A DNA stretch of 13,558 bases from an uncultured Collinsella sp. (GTDB lineage Bacteria; Actinomycetota; Coriobacteriia; Coriobacteriales; Coriobacteriaceae), in NCBI GenBank assembly GCA_902478885.1, contig CABSMS010000058.1, positions 1-13,558 of the forward strand. Direction: 5' to 3'. A model generated the notes under the pieces. It was not told the DNA's origin and did no database searches. It saw nothing but the letters and a program-made list of their open reading frames with translations. Below are positions 1 through 7,294 of this stretch, piece by piece; the first letter of the stretch is position 1, and each line of letters begins with the position of its first letter. Position numbers and translations under genes: made by a program.

Positions 1-17
1 ATGTGTATAAGAGACAG
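1..17. other. Nextera/Tn5 mosaic-end adapter remnant
   Basis: The first 17 bases equal the Tn5 mosaic end used in Nextera libraries without its first two bases. This is library sequence, not genome. Reading frames that begin here are artefacts. Confidence 0.95.
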
Positions 18-154
18 ACCGAGGCGCTACCCCCTCCAACACCGCCAATAAGACCTGCTTTTGCGGTCAATGGAGCACAAGTAAGGCAGGCAGTTGCAAA
101 TGCGGCCAACCCGAAAGCCTTTAGCCCGCGCCATCTCCTTCGAACGTCTTTCAT
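18..154 (-). CDS. secreted protein, N-terminal fragment cut by contig edge
   Basis: A minus-strand reading frame starts at ATG 154-152 and runs open to the edge, giving about 45 residues. The visible part is a classical signal peptide: a basic start (MKDVRRRWRG), a hydrophobic stretch (AFGLAAFATACLTCAPL) and a likely signal peptidase I site after AKA, followed by a glycine-rich LIGGVGGG start of the mature protein. Two cysteines lie in the hydrophobic part, but neither has a good lipobox. The start is supported by an AAAGGA ribosome site (166-161) six bases upstream. The gene has the same orientation as the glycosyltransferase operon but lies after that operon's terminator, so it probably has its own promoter in 155-318. 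The function cannot be read from this fragment. Confidence 0.7.
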
Positions 155-318
155 AGAACATCCTTTCCACGAATCCGGCGGAATCTATATGTTATTTTTA
201 AACTAACAACTGGTGAATTCAAGCGTTTTCAAGTCTGAAACCGAAATATATATTTGACTAGCCCCATTAGCATTCGCATTCAAATGTGGACAGGGCACCG
301 CTCTACCCGAGACAAGAA
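155..318. other. intergenic region upstream of secreted protein gene
   Basis: No gene is seen here. The stretch is clearly more AT-rich than its neighbours. It contains a small inverted repeat, TGTTA-N9-TAACA (190-208), about 35 bases upstream of the minus-strand start at 154, and a TATAGA sequence on the minus strand (189-184) that could be a -10 box, although no convincing -35 box is at the right distance. Confidence 0.4.
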
Positions 319-348
319 GGCCCACCCAGCAAAACGCGCGGGCAGGCC
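310..348 (-). terminator. intrinsic terminator of the glycosyltransferase operon
   Basis: On the minus strand a 9-bp stem (348-340 with 327-319, seven Watson-Crick pairs plus two G-T pairs) encloses a 12-base loop and is followed by the T-rich TTCTTGTCT (318-310). It lies about 65 bases after the stop codon of the last glycosyltransferase gene, where an operon terminator is expected. Confidence 0.7.
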
Positions 349-413
349 ACAGCAACAAGCAAAACGCAACGACGACGATGGTTTAACTAGACAACAGACA
401 TGGCCGCTCCGAT

Positions 414-1481
414 CTACACATCTCTCTTTCCCAGGATATTCGCGGCCATGCGTTTGCACGCCCGAAGGAACCCAGACCTCAAAACGTCGTAATCGAACAT
501 GAGCCTCCTGCACGCACGGGCGCTGGGCGCCTTGTTGGCAAGCGCTGCGCGCACCATAGCAGCAACAGAAGGAGCACATTGCGTAAGCGCAACTTCGCTA
601 CCCACAGCGGAACCGGCGAGCACCGTAGATACGGCGTCGAATACTTTGCCGCAGCCCGCGCCCAGCAACCTGATTGCATCGTACAGCACCAAATCACACA
701 GGAAGTATGCCAGGTCATCGGCATGCTGCGCGTCAAGGTCATCGCGATGCCAGTCGGCTAACACCGCGGAGTAAATCTTCACGTGCTCCAACAGACGCGT
801 TTCGTCATCGTAGCGCATGGTGTCCATGAGCGAGCCCTTGCGCGCCACACGGTAGTCGTACAATTTGTTCGAAATTAGCGTTGTTTTTCGTGAACGACCA
901 TATATCGCCATTTCGAAAACTTGATCTTCACCATAGTTGATAGATTCATCGAACTGAATAGCGTTTTTCGTCAGAAAATCCCGTCTACATGCAGTCCGCC
1001 ACACAAAGGGACGCGAATCCTCTTTAAACAGTAATTCGAAACTATATCCATGAAAAGAAACGTCCCGCGGACTCAGAACCCGATTAAGCCACGGATACCC
1101 CGCCTCCAGAGGATACGGATTCGCGCCAAAGGTCAAAACGTCGCAGTCCTCGCGCTCAAAGGTATCGACGATCACGCGGCATGCATCGGGCGTAAAGCGG
1201 TCGTCGGAATCCAAAAACGCGACGATAGACGCCGTGGACGCAGCGATGCCTGCATTACGTGCGCTCGACAGGCCGCCGTTCTCCTTATCAACCAGCCTAA
1301 AGCGCGTGTCCTTTTCGCAATAGGCAGCCGCAATATCGCGCGAACCGTCCGGCGAGCCATCGTTGACTAACACGCCTTCCCAATCGGGCATGTCCTGCGC
1401 AAGCAGGGAGTCCAGGCACCAGACCAGGCACTCCTCCACTTTGTAGATGGGAACGACAACGGAAATCTCGGGGGTAGCCAT
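414..1481 (-). CDS. family 2 glycosyltransferase (fourth gene of operon)
   Basis: A 355-residue GT-A fold glycosyltransferase of family GT2, expected at the inner face of the membrane, adding a sugar from a nucleotide-sugar donor to a growing surface polysaccharide. The N-terminal domain shows the VVVPIYK strand (8-13), NDGS (40-43) and the metal-binding DSDD (91-94); NYGED (182-186) holds the probable catalytic base. The donor and acceptor are not predictable. A GTG at 1487 is in frame, but the AGGAG site (1495-1491) is only three bases from it and nine bases from ATG 1481, so ATG is preferred. That ribosome site overlaps the stop codon of the preceding gene, which implies translational coupling. 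The full length aligns with the gene at 2687-3727. The middle part (about 850-1100) looks more AT-rich than neighbouring genes. Confidence 0.88.
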   Translation of the reverse strand: MATPEISVVVPIYKVEECLVWCLDSLLAQDMPDWEGVLVNDGSPDGSRDIAAAYCEKDTRFRLVDKENGGLSSARNAGIAASTASIVAFLDSDDRFTPDACRVIVDTFEREDCDVLTFGANPYPLEAGYPWLNRVLSPRDVSFHGYSFELLFKEDSRPFVWRTACRRDFLTKNAIQFDESINYGEDQVFEMAIYGRSRKTTLISNKLYDYRVARKGSLMDTMRYDDETRLLEHVKIYSAVLADWHRDDLDAQHADDLAYFLCDLVLYDAIRLLGAGCGKVFDAVSTVLAGSAVGSEVALTQCAPSVAAMVRAALANKAPSARACRRLMFDYDVLRSGFLRACKRMAANILGKRDV

Positions 1482-1493
1482 AATCACTCGCTC

Positions 1494-2612
1494 CTACTGT
1501 GCGGCCGGAACGTCGTCAGGGTGCGGGTTGTCGCCGTAGGTGCGCTGATACGTCAGCACGCGCCAGACCAGCGGCAGGCCGCCAATCTTAAAGTAATGCT
1601 TAAACGTATTGAGCTTGCCCGGCTTCTTAAAGTCAAAGCGCGAATTGATATAGGCGCGGGGCGACTTGACCATCAGGCGCAAGTCGGTCTCGCCACGCGG
1701 ATCAAACAGCGACAGGTCAAAGCGACCGGCATCCCAATCGGCCTTGAGCTCGGGAGATGCCTTTTCCCAAAACTGCTCGCGCAGCTCATCGACCAGACGC
1801 TCATCATTCCAACGGTACGTATCGACCTTCATGCGCATTAAAATGCCCTGGAGCTGAGCCTTGAGCTCGGGACGTTCGTCCAAAAAACGTTGCATCTCGG
1901 CATATTCGTCGCACACGCAAAACACCTTGTTGGGCGAATTAACGGAGCTCTTCTCGTTATCCTGGCGATAGCACAAAATGGGGTCCGTAATAAACGCGGC
2001 ACGCTCGGCGCAAGCCCAAACCTTAAAGTTAAAGCCGGCGTCCTGATACGAGGCACCCGGCGTGGGAAGGAACTGAATCTGATTGTCGTTGAGGAACTCG
2101 CGTCGATAGATAGCCGACCAAATGGAAGGTTTGCGGTAGAAGATCCCCGGGCGATCGACGGGGCGATACGCGGCGCCCGTCATATGCTCGTCGATGATCC
2201 CAAACAGCTCACGGCGCTCGCTGGGCGTGGACCAGTACAGATAAAAGTCGCCCTTTACCACATCGGCATGCTCAGCATCGGCCTTGGCGACCAGCTTTTG
2301 GAGCGAATCCTCAAACATAAAGTCGTCGGACTCAAGGATGCCCACGTACTCACCGCGTGCCATCTCCAGGCCGCGGTTCATCGAGTCGCCGTAGCCGCTG
2401 TTGGCTTTGTCGATCATCTTTACACGGGGGTCGCGCTCCATGTACTCGCGGATGATATCTGGCGAGCTATCGGTGGAGCCGTCGTTGATGCAGATGATCT
2501 CGATGTCCTTGAGCGTCTGCGCCACGGCGGAATCGAGGCACTCGCGCAGGTAGCGCTCGACATTGCAAATGGGGACAAGCAGCGAAACTTTAGGGGTATC
2601 AGAGTTCTGCAA
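1494..2612 (-). CDS. family 2 glycosyltransferase (third gene of operon, paralogue of first)
   Basis: A 372-residue GT2 glycosyltransferase, probably acting in surface polysaccharide synthesis. Visible motifs are SLLVPI (10-15), NDGS (43-46), the metal-binding ESDD (94-97), and an ASYQD segment (187-191) at the position where many relatives have ED. The start is TTG at 2612, supported by a perfect AGGAGG (2623-2618) five bases away; no other start codon is close. The protein is closely similar to that of 3734-4837, nearly identical over long parts of residues 20-100 and diverging towards the C-terminus. A 74-bp gap separates it from the upstream gene 2687-3727, and its stop codon is part of the ribosome site of the downstream gene. 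The sugar specificity is unknown. Confidence 0.9.
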   Translation of the reverse strand: MQNSDTPKVSLLVPICNVERYLRECLDSAVAQTLKDIEIICINDGSTDSSPDIIREYMERDPRVKMIDKANSGYGDSMNRGLEMARGEYVGILESDDFMFEDSLQKLVAKADAEHADVVKGDFYLYWSTPSERRELFGIIDEHMTGAAYRPVDRPGIFYRKPSIWSAIYRREFLNDNQIQFLPTPGASYQDAGFNFKVWACAERAAFITDPILCYRQDNEKSSVNSPNKVFCVCDEYAEMQRFLDERPELKAQLQGILMRMKVDTYRWNDERLVDELREQFWEKASPELKADWDAGRFDLSLFDPRGETDLRLMVKSPRAYINSRFDFKKPGKLNTFKHYFKIGGLPLVWRVLTYQRTYGDNPHPDDVPAAQ

Positions 2613-2646
2613 GAGAACCTCCTGTTGAGTAGCGTGTAACAGGGTT

Positions 2647-2677
2647 ATTTTAGCAGCCGCGCTACGGCGGGCGACAA
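2647..2677 (-). promoter_or_regulatory. possible internal promoter in the operon
   Basis: In the only wide gap of the operon the minus strand shows an extended -10 sequence, TGC followed by TAAAAT (2655-2647), with TTGTCG (2677-2672) 19 bases upstream. The spacer is longer than ideal. It could give extra transcription of the last two glycosyltransferase genes. Confidence 0.3.
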
Positions 2678-2686
2678 CGCTTGGAA

Positions 2687-3727
2687 TTAGATAAAGCGCT
2701 CCAGGCAGGCTTTGAGACCGCGAGTCGAAAGATAGAACAGCGTGGCATCTGCCATCGAAACGCCCGAGGTCGCTGCAACGAGCTTGCGGGCAACACGGCG
2801 AACGGCGCCCTTAGCAGGCATATCCGCCCACTCCGTTCCCAAAAACGTCGTGAGGTCCATGTTGACGCGAGCCGCCACGCGATGGAAGTCATCAGCATCC
2901 AAGCGTGCCAGGTCGAACACAATTAGGTCCAAAAACCAAGTTATCAGCTCGCCGGGGCACAGGTCCAAAAGACCGTAGGCCGCCCAGTCCTCCAAGACCT
3001 CCTCGAGCATCCTCATGTGGGCGTCAAGCTTTTTGGCGCGAGCCTCGGCACTGTTGAACTCGTGCGTCGCCGATTCGCTCTCCATCACGTAGTGGTAGAA
3101 CTTGTCCGGCATGACGACGGTCTTGCGGGCAAGCGCATAAGCCGCAAATTGGAAGACGACGTCCTCGCCCAAAGCCAAACCGGGGGCGAAGCGAATGCCT
3201 TCGCGATTGAGCAGCTCGCGCGAAAAAGCCGCACGGCAGGCATAGGGCTGCGCATTCGAATGGAACAGCAGCTGAGGATCGCGGGCGCCGAAGGTACCAG
3301 CTTTGGGGCTCATGAGTTGCTGGACGCGTTTGGGGGCAGCATCGGCAGGTTCACAGACGCCGCCAAAAACGGCGGCCTCGGCATCTGATGACTCCATGGC
3401 ATGCAGCACGCGCTCGACCGTCTGGGCATCGATGTAATCGTCGGCGTCCACAAAAAAGACGGTCTCGCCCTCGGCGACATCGATACCGGCATTTCGAGCA
3501 CACGAGACACCCGCGTTTTCCTGGTCAATCACCAGCACGCGATCGTCGGCCTGCGCGATCTGGCGCAACACGTTCAACGAATCATCAGTCGAACCGTCGT
3601 TGACGCAGACAACCTGAATCGAGCGCTCGGACTGGGCCAACAGCGAATCGAGGCATCGCTGAATGGAGCGCGACGAATTGTAGACGGGAACGACAATGGT
3701 CGCTTTGGGAATCAAAGTCTCTTCCAT
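2687..3727 (-). CDS. family 2 glycosyltransferase (second gene of operon)
   Basis: A 346-residue GT2 glycosyltransferase for surface polysaccharide synthesis. It shows TIVVPVYN (10-17), NDGSTD (43-48), the metal-binding DADD (94-97) and LGED (186-189), the likely catalytic-base motif. It starts at ATG 3727, preceded by a G-rich ribosome site (GAGGGGG, then TAGG) that overlaps the TAG stop of the upstream gene; only six bases separate stop and start, so the two are probably translated together. It aligns along its whole length with the gene at 414-1481, including the LLF..., GED and LD/CDL...D..RL segments, but at modest identity. The substrate is unknown. Confidence 0.9.
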   Translation of the reverse strand: MEETLIPKATIVVPVYNSSRSIQRCLDSLLAQSERSIQVVCVNDGSTDDSLNVLRQIAQADDRVLVIDQENAGVSCARNAGIDVAEGETVFFVDADDYIDAQTVERVLHAMESSDAEAAVFGGVCEPADAAPKRVQQLMSPKAGTFGARDPQLLFHSNAQPYACRAAFSRELLNREGIRFAPGLALGEDVVFQFAAYALARKTVVMPDKFYHYVMESESATHEFNSAEARAKKLDAHMRMLEEVLEDWAAYGLLDLCPGELITWFLDLIVFDLARLDADDFHRVAARVNMDLTTFLGTEWADMPAKGAVRRVARKLVAATSGVSMADATLFYLSTRGLKACLERFI

Positions 3728-3733
3728 GTCGAC

Positions 3734-4837
3734 CTACCCCCTCAGCGATTCGATGAGGAAGGCAGCAACCACGCCTGGACCTCCAACCGAGGCGTAATAC
3801 TTAGCACGCCCCAAGGCACCATCCGTCGCAAAACTCGGATGCTCGTCAACCCAGCCCTCAGGATCTTTGAGGATGGCAGCGAGATTTGCGCGCTTCCACG
3901 GCTTGAGGTCGTCAAGCGAAAACTCCCCCGCGTCCAAGGCCGACTGAAATTCCTTGGCCATCTGCACCAGGAACTCCTTATAGAACTTAGGCGCCAGGCG
4001 CACGTAGTTCCACATGTACGAATCGTACTTAATGAGCTGATTGAACTTGAGCATGCGCGCGACGTCATCACCTGCGTGGTCACGGGCATAATCCTCTCGA
4101 ATCCAACGCTCAATCTCGGCATACTCGGTATTGACGCAAAAGACCTTAGCCGAAGAATTGACCGAGGAATTCTCGTTGTCCTGGCGATACGACAACACGG
4201 CATCATGCAGGTAAACAGCCTTATCGGCGCACGCGATCACCTTAAAGGCGAATGACGTGTCCTGAAAGGATGCCCCCGGAGTCGGCAGGAACGTAATGCC
4301 GTTGCGCTCAAGAAAATCGCGACGGTACACGGCCGACCAAATCGACGGCTTTTGCTTAAAGAACTGCGTCGTATCGCTCGGATGCACCGGCTTGCCGCAA
4401 TCTTGAGGTCTAAACATCTCGTGCAGCGAACGGCGCTCCTCGGGCTTAGACCAGTAGAAATCAAAGTTCGCCTTCGCAAAGTCGGCATTATTGCTATCGG
4501 CGGCCGAGACAAGCTTTTCGAGTGCATCGGGCGCCATAAAGTCATCGGACTCCAAGATGCCAACGTACTTGCCACGCGCCATCTCCAGACCGTGGTTCAT
4601 CGAGTCGCCGTAGCCGCTGTTGGCCTTGTCGATCATCTTGACGCGCCTATCGCGCTCCATATACTCGCGGATAATCGCCGGCGAGTTGTCGGTCGACCCG
4701 TCGTTAATGCAGATGATCTCAATATCCTTGAGCGTCTGCGCCAGGGCGGAATCGAGGCACTCGCGCAGGTAGCGCTGAACATTGTAAATGGGAATAAGCA
4801 GCGACAGAACAGGGCTGCCAGAGGCGTTAGTAGACAA
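3734..4837 (-). CDS. family 2 glycosyltransferase (first gene of operon)
   Basis: A 367-residue GT2 glycosyltransferase, the first gene of a four-gene minus-strand operon. Motifs are LSLLIPIYN (11-19), INDGSTD (44-50), ESDD (96-99, metal and donor binding) and SFQD (190-193) where other relatives carry ED. The start is TTG at 4837, five bases after AAGGAG (4848-4843), the same arrangement as its paralogue at 1494-2612. Nucleotide similarity to that paralogue is high in the first third and falls later. The operon head faces the acyltransferase gene across 112 bp. Its role is most likely transfer of a sugar onto a lipid-linked surface glycan; the exact sugar cannot be told. Confidence 0.9.
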   Translation of the reverse strand: MSTNASGSPVLSLLIPIYNVQRYLRECLDSALAQTLKDIEIICINDGSTDNSPAIIREYMERDRRVKMIDKANSGYGDSMNHGLEMARGKYVGILESDDFMAPDALEKLVSAADSNNADFAKANFDFYWSKPEERRSLHEMFRPQDCGKPVHPSDTTQFFKQKPSIWSAVYRRDFLERNGITFLPTPGASFQDTSFAFKVIACADKAVYLHDAVLSYRQDNENSSVNSSAKVFCVNTEYAEIERWIREDYARDHAGDDVARMLKFNQLIKYDSYMWNYVRLAPKFYKEFLVQMAKEFQSALDAGEFSLDDLKPWKRANLAAILKDPEGWVDEHPSFATDGALGRAKYYASVGGPGVVAAFLIESLRG

Positions 4838-4949
4838 ATGTGCTCCTTAGGAAATACCTGTCGTTTCATGGTATCAAAGGGTCAGCGCGCCAGCGGGCGT
4901 TTATATAATCTATGGAGCTCGCAGAGGCAAACCGATAAGAAAGGACGTC
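4838..4949. promoter_or_regulatory. divergent promoter region, glycosyltransferase operon / acyltransferase
   Basis: This 112-bp gap between divergent genes must hold promoters for both. On the plus strand a perfect TATAAT (4904-4909) lies about 40 bases before the acyltransferase start; no good -35 box is seen at 16-18 bases. On the minus strand TTGATA (4877-4872) is a possible -35 box, with only a poor -10 (TATTTC, 4856-4851) after a 15-base spacer. Confidence 0.5.
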
Positions 4950-6080
4950 ATGCAGCCCAAAGCCGCACGCAACATACCCATCGAAGCGCTGCGCTTGGTA
5001 GCGGTCGCTGGCATCGCGGTGTTCCACACCTTTCAGTGGACCTTCCAAGCCGTCTGCGTCGGCGCCGTGGAATATGCCCCACTTGCGATGTCCCCCTATT
5101 CCGGCGTGCTCGGTTTTATTAACCTGCTTGGCTGCTGGGCCAACGAGGTCTTCTTTATGATCTCGGGCTATTTTCTCATCGCCTCGGCCGCGAGTGCTTG
5201 GGACGGTGGGGCAACGTGGAAGTCGCAAATGCAACGGACGGCGCAGCGCCTGGGCAAGGTCGTTATGCCCACTGCGTTTTATTGCCTCGTGGCGCTCGCG
5301 TGGTCCACGGTCGTCTCCCCCATTCCCGACGTTACCCTCAACACGCAGTACTGGTACACGCTAGGCCTTGAGTTTATCTGGGTCTATGCCGCCACGGTCT
5401 TCATGGCGCCATGGTTTGGACTGGCTAAGAGTCGACTCCCCCAGAAAACCTACACGGCGACGGTCATCGCCGTTGGCATCCTCGCATTTGTTGTTAACGG
5501 GTATTTAGCCGCCATGAGTGCGACAAGCGGCGGTGAGTTTTCTTGGCTGCGGAAGCTCATGAGCGCTGCCACGTACGTAGTCGCGTTTTTGATCGGCGGA
5601 CTGCTCCGCGACGTTACCGATGTCATGGATTCGGACAGGGTAGGCGCCTTGGGCATACGCTCGCTCGTAACGGTTTTGGTGCTCACCATTATCCTGGAAG
5701 GAGCACTCTCCTTCACCGACAACCTCACGGCGATGACAATCCTCTCCTACAAATCGACCTCGCTGATCTCGTTTGCCCTCGCTGCCGCCTCCCTGCTCTT
5801 TGCGGCTACCCGACGCAGTGCCTCAGGCAATTCGCGGACTGCAGGTGCCATCGTCACCTTATCGACCGCCACGCTCGGTTTCTATGTGATGCAGTCGCTC
5901 ACCAGTAGCCTGTGGCGTCCCGTCTTCAATACGTTGCTCGCAAACATACTGGTCAGCCAAAACAGCCCGGCAGCTATATGCATCGTCACGGGTACCGTCA
6001 TTAGCATCGTCTTTGCTCTGGCACTTCTCGTCATCGATGCAGCCAGAAGTCTTATCGAACGCAAGCTCAAGCGGCAATAG
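4950..6080 (+). CDS. acyltransferase family 3 membrane protein
   Basis: A 376-residue multi-pass membrane protein of the acyltransferase-3 family (OafA/NodX/WecH-like), members of which transfer acetyl or other acyl groups to extracytoplasmic glycans. The N-terminal signature is clear: RNIPIEALRLVAVAGIAVFH, with the conserved arginine (R15) and catalytic-type histidine (H26), then EVFFMISGYFL (66-76) in the next membrane segment. Around ten hydrophobic segments follow, and the protein ends in a basic tail (ERKLKRQ). Length is normal for the stand-alone family. The ATG at 4950 follows AAGGA (4941-4945) by four bases. Beside glycosyltransferase genes, the likely job is O-acylation of the surface polysaccharide. 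The acceptor is unknown. Confidence 0.88.
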   Translation: MQPKAARNIPIEALRLVAVAGIAVFHTFQWTFQAVCVGAVEYAPLAMSPYSGVLGFINLLGCWANEVFFMISGYFLIASAASAWDGGATWKSQMQRTAQRLGKVVMPTAFYCLVALAWSTVVSPIPDVTLNTQYWYTLGLEFIWVYAATVFMAPWFGLAKSRLPQKTYTATVIAVGILAFVVNGYLAAMSATSGGEFSWLRKLMSAATYVVAFLIGGLLRDVTDVMDSDRVGALGIRSLVTVLVLTIILEGALSFTDNLTAMTILSYKSTSLISFALAAASLLFAATRRSASGNSRTAGAIVTLSTATLGFYVMQSLTSSLWRPVFNTLLANILVSQNSPAAICIVTGTVISIVFALALLVIDAARSLIERKLKRQ

Positions 6081-6118
6081 ACACGCTGCCGCCAGACGCT
6101 AAAGCCGCTACAGCCGTG

Positions 6119-6138
6119 GCAGGTTCCTGCGTTTTATT
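6119..6138 (+). terminator. weak possible terminator after acyltransferase gene
   Basis: A short hairpin (GCAG, 4-base loop, CTGC; 6119-6130) is followed by GTTTTATT. The stem is only 4 bp, so this is at best a weak terminator; no better one is seen in 6081-6250. Confidence 0.25.
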
Positions 6139-6144
6139 CAAAGC

Positions 6145-6175
6145 TTGCCGCCAAGGTGCGCCGAGCCTTTACAAT
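6145..6175 (+). promoter_or_regulatory. likely promoter of the glycosyltransferase at 6251
   Basis: TACAAT (6170-6175) is a good -10 box about 75 bases before the start codon. TTGCCG (6145-6150) is a possible -35 box, but the spacer is 19 bases. Confidence 0.45.
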
Positions 6176-6250
6176 AGGACAGTCCCAAGGACGTATTCGA
6201 TAGCTTCCGCGCTGCACTCGCCCGCCGCGCGTGAAAGGATATATTGCCCC

Positions 6251-7270
6251 ATGCCTTCAACCCTTCCCGCTCCCATCGATAAGCTCGCCATCGTCGTCGT
6301 TACGTACAAACGCCAGGAACTCCTGGCCAACTTGTTCGACTCCATGACCGAGCTCACGGCAACGCCCTGGCGCATCGTGATTGTCGATAACGATAATTCG
6401 CGCGAGACCGAGACCATGTGCACCGCATTCAACGAGCGCCTGGCCAACCTGTGGGGCATCGACACCGAGCAGCCCGACGCGCAGGGCAGCACCGACCGTG
6501 TCATCTACGCCCCGCAGCTCGAAAACGGCGGCGGTGCGGGCGGCTTCTCCGCCGGCACTAAATGCGCCTACGACCTGGGCGCCCAGTGGTTCTGGGTGAT
6601 GGACGACGACGTGCTCGTCATCCCCGAAGGCATCGAGCGTCTTGCCAAGTGGACCGACCGCTATGATGTCATCCAGGGTTCGCGCCTGGACTTTGACGGC
6701 GGCGCCTTCTTTTGGCAATACCAACTCATCCTTTCGCTCGGCATTCCCAACCCAGTCGCCAAGTGGGACTTGGGTCCAGAGGGTTATCGCGCCATGAACC
6801 AGCTGTGCTTTGAGGGCGGCATGTTCTCGCGCCGCGTGGTCGACAAGATCGGCCTGCCCGATGCGCGATTCTTCATCTACGGCGACGATGCCTGCTATGG
6901 CTACGTGGCCAGCCAGCACTTCCCCGCCGCCGTTGTTGCCGACGTGGTGCTCAAGCGCGCCCGCGCCGTCTCTAACTGGGACATCGCCGGCAAACGCCAG
7001 CTCAACTCCACGAGCGACACCAACCGCTACTACATCATGCGCAACCGCGGTTATCTGGCACGCTACATGCAGATCTACGGCGACTACCACCCTATGCTGT
7101 TCCGTCTGGGCAACGCCGCGACCTTCTGCAAGGAATTCATTCGCCTGGCTGCGGTCGATAAGTGCTTTAAGACCGGTATTCCGGCGCTGCGCCGAGGCAT
7201 GAAAGACGCCCGCAAGATCATCAAAGATCCCAACTGGAAGCCCATGCCGCCCATGAAGGACACCGAGTAA
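6251..7270 (+). CDS. family 2 glycosyltransferase, galactofuranosyl/rhamnosyltransferase-like
   Basis: A 339-residue GT-A glycosyltransferase. After LAIVVVTYKR (12-21) and the IVDND segment (44-48) it has NGGGAGGF (92-99) and WVMDDDV (115-121), a pair of motifs typical of GT2 members acting as galactofuranosyl- or rhamnosyltransferases, and FFIYGDD (207-213), a likely catalytic-base region. It presumably adds a sugar to a lipid-linked cell-wall or capsule glycan on the cytoplasmic side. ATG 6251 is chosen because GAAAGGA (6233-6239) lies 11 bases upstream; the reading frame is open back to 6116, but that part has no ribosome site and does not look like GT2 sequence. The protein is clearly different from the four minus-strand glycosyltransferases. 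It ends 24 bases from the convergent gene. The donor sugar is a family-level guess only. Confidence 0.88.
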   Translation: MPSTLPAPIDKLAIVVVTYKRQELLANLFDSMTELTATPWRIVIVDNDNSRETETMCTAFNERLANLWGIDTEQPDAQGSTDRVIYAPQLENGGGAGGFSAGTKCAYDLGAQWFWVMDDDVLVIPEGIERLAKWTDRYDVIQGSRLDFDGGAFFWQYQLILSLGIPNPVAKWDLGPEGYRAMNQLCFEGGMFSRRVVDKIGLPDARFFIYGDDACYGYVASQHFPAAVVADVVLKRARAVSNWDIAGKRQLNSTSDTNRYYIMRNRGYLARYMQIYGDYHPMLFRLGNAATFCKEFIRLAAVDKCFKTGIPALRRGMKDARKIIKDPNWKPMPPMKDTE

Positions 7271-7294
7271 CGGAAGCTGGAAACACCTCGGCGC

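Noticed and set aside
3..206. Plus-strand open frame of 67 codons at the left end
   Set aside because: It starts inside the adapter, has no ribosome site, and lies opposite a well-supported signal-peptide gene.
2653..2672. GCCG-N5-CGGC stem between the second and third glycosyltransferase genes as a terminator
   Set aside because: The stem is short and not followed by a T-run; it does not break the operon.
3401..4255. Plus-strand open frame of 284 codons
   Set aside because: It lies antisense to two clear glycosyltransferase genes; long antisense frames are common in GC-rich coding DNA and this one has no family motif or ribosome site. The same holds for the frames at 1890-2639 (plus) and 6257-7090 (minus).
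6116..6250. N-terminal extension of the plus-strand glycosyltransferase
   Set aside because: It has no ribosome site, contains a likely promoter (TACAAT at 6170-6175), and does not look like the family's N-terminus.
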